The notes beneath the pieces were generated by a model. The model saw only the letters and a list, made by a program, of their open reading frames with translations. It searched no databases and was not told the DNA's origin. A stretch of 24,446 nucleotides of DNA from BJ22 sp031405895 (GTDB taxonomy: Bacteria; Planctomycetota; Planctomycetia; Pirellulales; Pirellulaceae), in the NCBI GenBank assembly GCA_031405895.1, contig JANOFL010000253.1, positions 1 through 24,446 of the forward strand, written 5' to 3'. Shown piece by piece: positions 13,845 to 21,683 of this stretch. Every line of letters starts with the position of its first letter. Within the stretch, counting starts at the first letter, position 1. The translations under genes were made by a program, and so were the position numbers.

Positions 13845-16034
13845 TCAACGCACCGTTGAAAACTCTTCGCTGGCAAGCACTCCCCAAATTAAATCGGCCC
13901 ACAGCTCCGGTCGCTCCGACTCGCCAGCCGCCTTGAATACTTCCAGCCAGTATCGCAATTCTTCATGCGTGGGTGCTCGCGAATAGCAGCGCTGGTACAG
14001 CTCCCTCAGCATTGCCGCATCATCCTGGCCAATCGCCATTTGTTCCGCCAACCAGCCTTCACGATCCTGAATCCGGTCAACGATGACGCTTCCTGTCAGT
14101 TTTTCCAGCTGGGCTGCGAGTCCAGTCCCGTCTCCGGCCGAAGGCGCACAGGCCAGGCTCCGGTCGCACTGGCCAAACAACCGCAACTCGGGCGAATCCA
14201 TTGGCCGGGCCTGCGTGAAATAGCGCGAATCGGGCGGGCGGTCGGCATGCGTCACCGCTTCAATCGCCGTCAACATGACCGGCGGCGGCAGCGGTCTTGA
14301 CATGAATCGCCACGTGAAACGGTCGCGAGGCGATGCCGGATCGCCGGTGGAGCGGCGCTGGTAGGCGTTCGACAGAACGATGGCCTTGATCAGCGGCCGA
14401 AGCTGAAACTCGTTGTCGGCCAGGACGCGGGCCAGCTCGTCCAGCAACTGCCGGTTGGCAACCGGATTCGTTTCCCGCCAGTCGTCCACCGGCTCGTAGA
14501 GACCCTGCCCCATCAGGATTCGCCAGACCCGGTTGGCCGAGCTCCGGGCGAGTTGCTCCGGCGATTCGACTGTGAGCCAGTCCGCCAGCCGCGCCCGCGG
14601 ATCGCCGGCTTTGATCGTGGTGCCATCGGGCAGCCCCGACTCAACCGCCTGGCCATTCACGGGATGCAAAAGGGTGCCGTCGCCGGTCCACTCGACTCTT
14701 GCGCCGCGCTGCACTCCCGCAAAGCAGGCCGCCAGCCGGTAGTAGTCGTCCCGCGTCCAGTGGTCGAGCGGATGGTTGTGACAGTTCGCACAGCCGATCC
14801 GGACACCCATCCAGGCGTTGAGCGCCTGCTCGGCTTGCAGTCGCGGGTCATTGGTCAAGCGATAAAAGCCCGTCGCGCCGTTTGAAACCGGCCCGCTCGC
14901 CGTCAGGCTTTCGCGGGCCAGGCGGACAACTGAAGCGGTCCCGGCTATTTCCCGCTTCAGCCAATCCTGCCAGGCCGCCGCGATTTCTTGCGGCTGGTTG
15001 TTGCCTCCAATCCGCAACCACTCGGCAACGTGCCAGGTCCAAAGCTGGCTGAACTGTTCGCTGGCCAGGAACTGGTCAACAATTTCCAGCCGCCGTTGGG
15101 GCGAGTCTCCGCGCACGAAGTCTTCCATTGCTTCCGGTTCCGGCAGCCGGCCGGCCAGGTCCAGCGACCAGCGGCGATAGAGCGTCGCCGGATCGGCCGG
15201 CCCTGTTGACTCGATCCCCAATTCGGCCAGCCGCCGGGCGATGGCCCGATCAATCAGAGTGTCGGTTCCAGACCAGCTGGAATCCGGCTCGGAAACGGTT
15301 CCTGACACCTTTTCGGGGAGGAGCAGTTCGACCAGGCGGACTTCGGACAGGTACCGAACGAGCACGGCGTGCTGGCCGGGGCGGAGGACCGTCGCGGTTG
15401 AGCCTTCCAGTTTCACCGCTTCCGGATCGAGCGGCTGAATGACCGCGATCCGGGTCACATCCGCGGCCGAGCCGTCATCGAATCGCGCCGTAACGCGCAA
15501 GGGAGTTTCGGGATCAGCGGGCGAAAGAGTCGCCGAGGCTGGCTCCACAACCAGCTCGGTCAGCGCCCGCAACCGCAACCGCCGCGCGCCTTGCGCGATC
15601 CAGTCGCGAATCAGCCGGAACTCTTCGCTCCCGGGTGCGATTCGCTCTCCGCCCTCGTGGTTCAACCAGGCCGTGGCTTTGAGCAGAAGCAGGCTTTCGG
15701 CCGGTTCTGTCCGGTGCACTCGTCGGCCCATCCGCTCGCGGACGACCTGATCGAAATCCACAGACAAGTCGCTACCGAACAGCGACAGCTGAAATCCGCC
15801 CCGCCCCCCCGCCGCGCCATGGCAGGCCGCCGCATTGCAGCCCAAGCACGAGAAAAGCGGCGCAATCTGTGTGTCGAAGTCGATGCGAACGTCGGTTGAT
15901 GGGCGTACCGCAACCTTGCCAGGCCAGTTCGGCGTGGTCGCCAACGTTCCGAGCCACCCGCCCAGCCAGCCGAGACAGCATGCCAACAGGGCCTGCCGAG
16001 TCTTGATCCAGTCCTGACTTCGTGATCGATTCAT
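13845..16034 (-). CDS. DUF1549/DUF1553 protein with atypical cytochrome-type motif
   Basis: From ATG 16034 this is 729 residues (TTG 16052 adds six). An N-terminal signal or membrane anchor covers about 8-34 (LLACCLGWLGGWLGTLATT). Residues 55-150 form a cytochrome-like domain with CLGCNAAACHG (C63, C66, C71, H72), so the usual CXXCH is CX4CH here, followed by GGFQLSLFGSD and the RI..GS..F..I..WI..G pattern. A bacterial Ig-like stretch comes next (about 155-240). DUF1549 covers about 255-435 (LIDRAIARRLAELGI, YRRWSLDLAGRLP, and CANCHNHPLDHW, with C415, C418 and H419). DUF1553 covers the end (LADWLTVESPEQLARSSANR, QLLDELARVLADNEFQLRPL). It follows the redoxin-like gene by 84 bp. These proteins are very abundant in planctomycetes; a role in extracellular carbohydrate or redox chemistry is proposed but unproven. 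Confidence 0.9.
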   Translation of the reverse strand: MNRSRSQDWIKTRQALLACCLGWLGGWLGTLATTPNWPGKVAVRPSTDVRIDFDTQIAPLFSCLGCNAAACHGAAGGRGGFQLSLFGSDLSVDFDQVVRERMGRRVHRTEPAESLLLLKATAWLNHEGGERIAPGSEEFRLIRDWIAQGARRLRLRALTELVVEPASATLSPADPETPLRVTARFDDGSAADVTRIAVIQPLDPEAVKLEGSTATVLRPGQHAVLVRYLSEVRLVELLLPEKVSGTVSEPDSSWSGTDTLIDRAIARRLAELGIESTGPADPATLYRRWSLDLAGRLPEPEAMEDFVRGDSPQRRLEIVDQFLASEQFSQLWTWHVAEWLRIGGNNQPQEIAAAWQDWLKREIAGTASVVRLARESLTASGPVSNGATGFYRLTNDPRLQAEQALNAWMGVRIGCANCHNHPLDHWTRDDYYRLAACFAGVQRGARVEWTGDGTLLHPVNGQAVESGLPDGTTIKAGDPRARLADWLTVESPEQLARSSANRVWRILMGQGLYEPVDDWRETNPVANRQLLDELARVLADNEFQLRPLIKAIVLSNAYQRRSTGDPASPRDRFTWRFMSRPLPPPVMLTAIEAVTHADRPPDSRYFTQARPMDSPELRLFGQCDRSLACAPSAGDGTGLAAQLEKLTGSVIVDRIQDREGWLAEQMAIGQDDAAMLRELYQRCYSRAPTHEELRYWLEVFKAAGESERPELWADLIWGVLASEEFSTVR

Positions 16035-16099
16035 GGCAGGCACAGAAGCCAAATGTCCACGCCGTTTCTGGCAACCGAAACTGCGTCTTGGGCTGTCAA

Positions 16100-16122
16100 G
16101 CAGTTGTGGACAACTGTTCTAC
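16100..16122 (-). repeat. Diverged GTAGAGCAATTG-type palindrome at a stop codon
   Basis: Read on the minus strand it is GTAGAACAGTTGTCCACAAC followed by TGCT. The arms AGCAGTTG and CAACTGTT on the plus strand flank TGGA. It relates to the copies at 121-144 and 21659-21683. Its TAG is the stop codon of the redoxin-like gene. Confidence 0.65.
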
Positions 16123-17087
16123 TCTCCACCCCACTCGGCCGACCACTTTCGAATCCATTCCTGGCTGGTGGCAGTGCCGTAGTCCTCGAGTTTGCCCGAT
16201 CCGGCGACGCGGCGGCAGGCGGCGCCGACGGCACTTCGTAGCGCAGCATCGTCCACTGCGGCCGCTTCCAGTCTTGCCGCTGCAGCGTTGATCGTCGCGG
16301 CGTCCGCATCGCGCTGGATCACCGGGGCGAGCCAGGGGCGAATGTTGACTTCACCCGCATTGCCGCCGCGGGACATCCGGTCGTTGCCGATCCACACGGC
16401 GACCTGTTCTTCCGTCGGCGGATCGACACCGGCCGCTTCCGCGACGGCTCTGGCAACCAGCGGCACATCAGCCGCCGCGCCTGGCTGAACGATGGCAAAA
16501 CTTGCCGTGGTGGTTCCATCCCGGCCAACGATGACCGTCAGCCCAACATTGCGGTTCAGGCCCCAGGCACCAGGTCCTTCAATGCCATCGGGTGAAACGC
16601 CCAGGCTGACGCCTTCCTTGGGAATCGCCTGCCGCGCGATGTCGGCCCACTGCCGCGTCGCGGCCACGTCATCCGTCAGAAAGACGAGTGCCGGTTGCGC
16701 TTTCTCACCCAGCTCGCGGGCCTGGGCCATCACACCGCGAATCACGCCAAACGCCGGGCGGGTTCGCTGATGGACAAAGACGATGATGTGGACCGTTTCT
16801 TCACGGCCCGGCACGATCCCCAGTGTTTCGTCGCCGCCTTGCCCGTACAGCGGCCACACCGTCAGCTCGGGCAGCACTTCTCCCGCTTGTGGTCCAGAGA
16901 AAACCGGTTCCTGAACCGCAGCTTCGCCTGCCGCTGTTTCGACGGCCGGGGCTGCGGGCTCTGCAACCGTCTCGCCGGCTTCAGACTCCTGGACGGCTCC
17001 CCAAACCGATTCCGGCAGCATGACACCCACGGCCAGACAGCCAGCGAGATACAAGCCGAATTTCAGACCTCGATCCCATGCGCGCAT
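16119..17087 (-). CDS. Secreted thioredoxin-like (redoxin-type) protein without active-site cysteines
   Basis: This 322-residue protein has a signal peptide (LKFGLYLAGCLAVGVMLP, cleavage about residue 31), then an acidic Ala/Glu/Pro-rich linker to about residue 63. The core (about 65-220) reads like a peroxiredoxin/AhpC-TSA fold: PQAGEVLPELTVWPLYG, HIIVFVHQRTRPAFGVIRGV, ALVFLTDDVAATRQW, GVSLGVSPDGIEGPGAWGLN and LTVIVGRDGTTTASFAIVQP. The place of the usual TxxC active site is occupied by HQRTRPAF and no cysteine is present there, so thiol chemistry is not expected. The C-terminal region (about 245-322) is a separate, Ala-rich helical part. It is the first gene of the minus-strand cluster, with DUF1549/DUF1553 next. 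Its stop lies in a GTAG repeat. A binding or sensing role is possible; this call is by pattern only. Confidence 0.65.
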   Translation of the reverse strand: MRAWDRGLKFGLYLAGCLAVGVMLPESVWGAVQESEAGETVAEPAAPAVETAAGEAAVQEPVFSGPQAGEVLPELTVWPLYGQGGDETLGIVPGREETVHIIVFVHQRTRPAFGVIRGVMAQARELGEKAQPALVFLTDDVAATRQWADIARQAIPKEGVSLGVSPDGIEGPGAWGLNRNVGLTVIVGRDGTTTASFAIVQPGAAADVPLVARAVAEAAGVDPPTEEQVAVWIGNDRMSRGGNAGEVNIRPWLAPVIQRDADAATINAAAARLEAAAVDDAALRSAVGAACRRVAGSGKLEDYGTATSQEWIRKWSAEWGGE

Positions 17088-17296
17088 GATGGCGGGCTCC
17101 CAGCGGTACGGTCCACGCCTCCCCGAGGGAGATTATTCACCAATTCAGCCAGGGCCGCAAATCCTTGGTCGCTACCTCAAGGCGGTGGTTGACCTCTGCA
17201 AACCCCACTCATGCGGCAAGATGATTACATTGGGGCGGGCTGTCCCGCGGTTGCGGCGGCCGGCAAAGTTGAGCGAGACGGGTTTTGGATACGCTA
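17088..17296. promoter_or_regulatory. Divergent promoter region
   Basis: These 209 bp separate the start of the minus-strand cluster from the start of the plus-strand PSD1 gene, so promoters for both must lie here or nearby. No consensus -35/-10 pair or clear operator dyad is visible. The inference rests only on gene orientation. Confidence 0.4.
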
Positions 17297-20200
17297 ATGA
17301 ATCTCGCACTCAGTTTCAGGAAGCCAGACAGGCGTCGAAGGGCACAATGGACCGCGAAGGGCGCGTTGACAGTCTGTGCGGTTTTGGTCTGCGAAACCGC
17401 GTCAAGTCAGGCCCCTGACTTCCGGCGCGACGTGCTGCCGGTCCTGTCGGATTCCTGCTTCGCCTGCCATGGGCCGGATGGTGCCGCGCGACAAGCCGGT
17501 TTGCGACTCGATCTGCCGGGAGTCGCGGTCGAAGCGGGCCTGATCGTGCCGGGCGATGCGGACGTCAGCGCGCTGATTGAGCGGATCGAGTCCGCCGACC
17601 CGGATGTTCACATGCCGCCGCCCGGGACGCGCAAGGACCTGACCCCAGCACAACGGGCGACCCTGCGGCGCTGGATCGACAGTGGCGCGACCTGCGAACA
17701 GCATTGGGCCTGGCTGCCACCGGTTCGGCCGACTGTGCCCGAAGCCGGCGCGGACTGGGCGCGCAATCCGATCGACCGCTTTATCGCTTCGCGGCGCGAA
17801 CAGGCAGGACTCCAGCCCGCGCCGCGCGCCGATGCGGCGACACTGTTGCGAAGACTTCATCTCGATTTGACCGGCCTGCCGCCAGTCGCTGGGGGATGGG
17901 CTGAGCGCGAATCGCTGGGCGGTGCGACCAACTTTTCGGTGACCGTTGAAGGCTTGCTGGCTTCACCCCACCACGGCGAGCGGATGGCGGCGGGCTGGCT
18001 CGATCTGGTCCGTTATGCCGACACGGTCGGCTACCACGGCGACCAGAACCACAACGTCTTTCCCTATCGCGACTGGGTCGTCAACGCGCTCAACGACAAC
18101 CTGCCTTACGATCAGTTCGTGACCTGGCAACTGGCGGGAGACCTGATTGAACAGCCCACCGAAGCCTCGCGAACGGCGACCGCTTTCAACCGCCTGAACA
18201 TGGTCACGCGCGAAGGCGGTGCCCAGCCCGACGAATACCTCGCCAAGTACGCGGCTGACCGCGTTCGCACTGTCGGAACCGCGCTGCTGGGCACAACCCT
18301 CGGCTGTGCCGAATGCCACGATCACAAGTTCGACCCGTTCACGGCCCGCGACTTCTATGCAATGTCCGCGTTCTTCGCCGACATCCGCCAGTGGGGGGTC
18401 TACCAGGACTACGACTACACTCCCAATCCCGACTTGCGCGGCTGGAGCAACGATCATCCGTTCCCGCCGGAGATGGAAGTGGCAGTCCCGGCACTGACGC
18501 GAAAAATCGAACGGTTGGCTGTCGAGCGCGAATCGCTCTTCGCGAAGGCGTTTGACGATTCTTCCAGTGTCCAGGAACACGTCGCCGAATTCGAGGCCTG
18601 GCGCGCCGGGCTTGACGCCACCTGGCCATTGCTGCTGGACGGCTTGGCGATATTGAAAATCGCGGAAGGAAGTCCGGCCGGATGGGTTCAGGACGAGGCC
18701 GGGACCTTGGTGGCATCCAGTCCCGAGGTTGCCACAGTCAAGCTCGCCTTCGCGTCGCCAGGTTTTCGTTTCGCCAGTGTCCGGCTGGAGTTTCCCGGCG
18801 ATCCGGATCGGCCCATGCAGCTTGCCGCAAATGCCACGGCCAGTACGGTGAATCTGCAGCTTTGGCGGCACTCTCCGGACGAATCGGAAAAGAAGCCTGT
18901 GCGGATTGCCATTCATCACGCCGACGCGACACAAAGCCTGCCCCGTTACTCCAACGGATTCGAAATCGATGGCGTGCAAGGTGGCTGGAGCCTGCGCGGC
19001 GACTTTCCGGCCGCGACTTCAAGCGTCTGGCTGCTGAACGAGCCGCTGGAACTGGCCAGCGGCGAATCATTGTCGGTCAATCTGTCTGGCAACGTCGCGC
19101 GGTCGTTGCGCCTGTTGGCAAGTCCCTTCGTGCCGAGTCAGCCCGGTGGCACCGCAATCGAGTTTCCCCCGCTCACAGAAGATGACCCGGAGGACAACCT
19201 GTGGGGCATCAAACTCCAGCACACTCCGCCACTCGAATTCCTGTTCCGCCAATGGATCCTGACTGAGGCAGGCCCCCACGATGTCCGCGACCGGATCCGG
19301 AGTCTCGATGCTGACATCCGCAACTGTCGAAACGGAAAATGGCCGGTCCTTGTAACGGAGGCGGTTCCCGAGCCGCGGGTGACCCGTGTGCTGCCGCGCG
19401 GCAACTGGCAGGACACGAGCGGTGAAGTGCTCGCGCCGGGGACGCCCGGTTTTCTGCCAGGCTTCGTTCAGCTGGCGGATGGCAAACGGCTCAATCGGCT
19501 GGACCTGGCGCGGTGGCTGTTTCGCCCGGACAACCCCCTGGCCGCCCGGGCCGAGATGAACCGGTTGTGGGCCCACTTTTTCGGCGTGGGACTCAGTCCG
19601 GTGCTCGAAGACCTTGGTGCCCAGGGCCAATACCCGTCGCACCCCGAACTGCTCGACTGGCTGGCGGTCGAGTTTCGCGAAAGCGGCTGGGACCGGCGGC
19701 ACATGATCCGGCTGATTGTCAACTCGGCGACCTATCAGCAGTCGAGCCGCCCCGATGCAGAAGCCATGGCGAGCGATCCCGACAACCGGCTCCTTTCCCG
19801 CCAGCGGGCGCGGCGGCTGGAGGCCGAAATCGTTCGCGACAACGCGCTCGCCGTCGCGGGCCTGCTCAACCCGGAAATCGGCGGCCCGCCAGCTTTCCCG
19901 TGGCAACCGGCCGGCTACTACGCGCAGCTGCAGTTCCCCGACCGCGACTACCAGCCCTCCCGCGACTCCGACCAGCACCGCCGCGGGCTGTACATGCACT
20001 GGCAGCGGACGTTTCTGCATCCGATGCTGGCCAGTTTCGACGCCCCCAGCCGCGAGGAATGCACGGGCCAGCGGATCGAGGCCAACACGCCGCAACAGGC
20101 CCTGACTCTGCTCAACGATCCGGCGTTTGTCGAAGCGGCCCGGCACCTGGCCGGCCAGTCGATGAAAGCGCTGCCGGAAAATCTGGCGAATGCCAGCCCG

Positions 20201-20449
20201 GACGCAATCCCGCGCGCGATGTTGCGAACCGTTCTGTTCCGCGAAGCAACCGAAGATGAAGCCGCTTCGCTGGCCCGGTTCCTCGACTCTCAGCGCGAAC
20301 ACTACGCCGCGGTTCCCGACGAGGCCCGCCAGCTCGTCTCAGTCGGCTTGGAACCGCCCACTGCGGCTTATGATCCGGTAGAACTCGCTGCGCGAACTTC
20401 ACTGGCCCGGGTACTGCTCAACCTGCACGAAACGATCACGAGGAATTGA
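17297..20449 (+). CDS. PSD1/cytochrome C domain protein with DUF1549 and DUF1553
   Basis: From ATG 17297 this is 1050 residues (TTG 17285 adds four). A signal peptide is likely (RRRRAQWTAKGALTVCAVLV, cleavage near ASSQA at about 41). A planctomycete cytochrome C domain comes first, with heme motif CFACHG (C54, C57, H58) in DFRRDVLPVLSDSCFACHGP and the closing pattern MPPPGTRKDLTPAQRATLRR. DUF1549 covers about 155-365 (NPIDRFIASRREQAGL, LRRLHLDLTGLPP, and a second CXXCH: C337, C340, H341 in CAECHDHKFDPF). A beta-rich insert spans about 440-640. DUF1553 covers about 735-1045 (LARWLFRPDNPLAARAEMNR, HPELLDWLAVEFRESGW). Length and order are normal for the family. It is transcribed away from the neighbouring cluster that holds a shorter DUF1549/DUF1553 protein. 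An extracytoplasmic redox-linked role is likely; the substrate is unknown. Confidence 0.92.
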   Translation: MNLALSFRKPDRRRRAQWTAKGALTVCAVLVCETASSQAPDFRRDVLPVLSDSCFACHGPDGAARQAGLRLDLPGVAVEAGLIVPGDADVSALIERIESADPDVHMPPPGTRKDLTPAQRATLRRWIDSGATCEQHWAWLPPVRPTVPEAGADWARNPIDRFIASRREQAGLQPAPRADAATLLRRLHLDLTGLPPVAGGWAERESLGGATNFSVTVEGLLASPHHGERMAAGWLDLVRYADTVGYHGDQNHNVFPYRDWVVNALNDNLPYDQFVTWQLAGDLIEQPTEASRTATAFNRLNMVTREGGAQPDEYLAKYAADRVRTVGTALLGTTLGCAECHDHKFDPFTARDFYAMSAFFADIRQWGVYQDYDYTPNPDLRGWSNDHPFPPEMEVAVPALTRKIERLAVERESLFAKAFDDSSSVQEHVAEFEAWRAGLDATWPLLLDGLAILKIAEGSPAGWVQDEAGTLVASSPEVATVKLAFASPGFRFASVRLEFPGDPDRPMQLAANATASTVNLQLWRHSPDESEKKPVRIAIHHADATQSLPRYSNGFEIDGVQGGWSLRGDFPAATSSVWLLNEPLELASGESLSVNLSGNVARSLRLLASPFVPSQPGGTAIEFPPLTEDDPEDNLWGIKLQHTPPLEFLFRQWILTEAGPHDVRDRIRSLDADIRNCRNGKWPVLVTEAVPEPRVTRVLPRGNWQDTSGEVLAPGTPGFLPGFVQLADGKRLNRLDLARWLFRPDNPLAARAEMNRLWAHFFGVGLSPVLEDLGAQGQYPSHPELLDWLAVEFRESGWDRRHMIRLIVNSATYQQSSRPDAEAMASDPDNRLLSRQRARRLEAEIVRDNALAVAGLLNPEIGGPPAFPWQPAGYYAQLQFPDRDYQPSRDSDQHRRGLYMHWQRTFLHPMLASFDAPSREECTGQRIEANTPQQALTLLNDPAFVEAARHLAGQSMKALPENLANASPDAIPRAMLRTVLFREATEDEAASLARFLDSQREHYAAVPDEARQLVSVGLEPPTAAYDPVELAARTSLARVLLNLHETITRN

Positions 20450-20457
20450 CTCCTTCC

Positions 20458-20636
20458 GTAGCGGCAGGGCGTCAGCCCTCCGGCCCGCGCGCCGGGAAAT
20501 CGTCCGGCTCAAACTGGAAGATCGCGCCGGAAAAGTCCCTGGTGGTACCGCATTTCCAGCAACGTCACGGCTCCTCCCCCGCCGCCGGGCGGCTCACGCC
20601 GCTCCGCTACAAGACTACCGGCTTACGCCGCACCGC
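20458..20636. repeat. Paired-arm repeat element between convergent genes, with extra arm in sucD
   Basis: The left arm 20458-20493 starts 8 bases after the PSD1-gene stop. The right arm is 20584-20611. A further diverged arm, CGGCTTACGCCGCACCGC (20619-20636), matches CGGCTCACGCCGCTCCGC (20590-20607) at 16 of 18 positions and is read as the last codons and stop region of sucD. See 7641-7814 for the other element. Confidence 0.8.
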
Positions 20637-21514
20637 GACTTCCGCTTCCCGATCGCCCGTTGCATGGCGAGGCCCATGTCGCCGGGGGAGAGGGCGACTT
20701 CGATGCCGGCGGCACGCATGGCGGTCTGTTTTTCGGCGGCCGTGCCTTTGCCGCCGCTGATGATCGCACCGGCGTGACCCATCCGCTTGCCCGGCGGTGC
20801 CGCGGCGCCGGCGATGAAGCCGGCGACCGGTTTGGTCACGTGCTGACGGACGTACTCGGCGGCTTCTTCCTCGGCCGTACCGCCAATTTCGCCGATCATC
20901 AGGATCGCTTCGGTGCCGGGATCGGCTTCAAACCAGCGCAGGCAGTCAATGAAGGAAGTGCCGACGATCGGGTCGCCGCCCAATCCAACACAGCTGGACT
21001 GGCCAAGGCCGAGCCCCGAAGTCTGCCAGACAGCTTCGTAGGTCAGCGTCCCGCTGCGGCTCATGATGCCGACTTTGCCGGGCTTGTGGATGTAGCCGGG
21101 CATGATCCCGATCTTGCACTGGCCGGGTGTGATGACGCCGGGACAGTTGGGGCCAACCAGGACGGAGGCCGAAGCGCGGGCCCGTTCGTAAACGCGGACC
21201 ATGTCGAGTGGCGGGATGCCTTCGGTTACCGCGATGACGACTTCGATTCCGGCATCAATTGCTTCAAGAATTGCGTCGGCGGCGAACGGCGGCGGAACGA
21301 AGATCATCGTCGCGTTGCAGCCCGTTTTCTCGCACGCTTCAACGACCGTGTCAAAGACGGGCAGGCCTTCGGCTGTCTGGCCGCCTTTGCCCGGGGTCAC
21401 GCCGCCGACCATTTTGGTGCCGTAGTCGCGGCAACCGCGGGTATGAAATGCCCCCACACTGCCGGTGATGCCCTGGCAGATGACGCGGGTGCTGGAGTCG
21501 ATCAGGATTGACAT
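20615..21514 (-). CDS. sucD: Succinyl-CoA ligase, alpha subunit
   Basis: This 299-residue protein catalyses, with SucC, succinyl-CoA + NDP/ADP + Pi to succinate + NTP/ATP + CoA in the TCA cycle. The CoA-binding domain is at the N-terminus (MSILIDSSTRVICQGITGSV, HTRGCRDYGTKMVGGVTPGK). PNCPGVITPGQCKIGIMPGY and the ligase domain follow, with the phosphorylated histidine H247 in GKRMGHAGAIISGGKG. ATG 21514 is chosen by homology; no Shine-Dalgarno is seen and the longer upstream frame is not conserved-looking. It follows sucC by 165 bp. The tail KRKSRCGVSR goes past the usual end by about ten residues and overlaps a repeat copy. Loss of the tail would probably be harmless. Confidence 0.97.
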   Translation of the reverse strand: MSILIDSSTRVICQGITGSVGAFHTRGCRDYGTKMVGGVTPGKGGQTAEGLPVFDTVVEACEKTGCNATMIFVPPPFAADAILEAIDAGIEVVIAVTEGIPPLDMVRVYERARASASVLVGPNCPGVITPGQCKIGIMPGYIHKPGKVGIMSRSGTLTYEAVWQTSGLGLGQSSCVGLGGDPIVGTSFIDCLRWFEADPGTEAILMIGEIGGTAEEEAAEYVRQHVTKPVAGFIAGAAAPPGKRMGHAGAIISGGKGTAAEKQTAMRAAGIEVALSPGDMGLAMQRAIGKRKSRCGVSR

Positions 21515-21658
21515 GGGGGAGCGGGGTGAACGGGAACGGGCTGGACTGTTTCGGCGTGGCGGGCAGTCGTGAAAACGGGTTGTTCGGCCAAATAAACACT
21601 CGGTGAGTGGCAGTCGCTGCCGCGGGAAACACTGATTGGGGAGACAAGCGTGCGGGCG

Positions 21659-21683
21659 GAGCAATTGGGGACAATTGCTCTAC
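21659..21683 (-). repeat. GTAGAGCAATTG-type palindrome overlapping the sucC stop
   Basis: A 25-base copy of the element at 121-144, with GGGG instead of GGG in the centre. On the minus strand it begins GTAG, of which TAG is the stop of sucC. It sits in the 165-bp sucC-sucD spacer, where a hairpin could affect mRNA stability or the subunit ratio. Confidence 0.85.

Noticed and set aside
17963..20302. Long minus-strand open frames (338 and 411 codons) opposite the PSD1/DUF1549 gene
   Set aside because: They are antisense to a clear, complete family member in high-G+C DNA, where such shadow frames are expected. They show no domain of their own.
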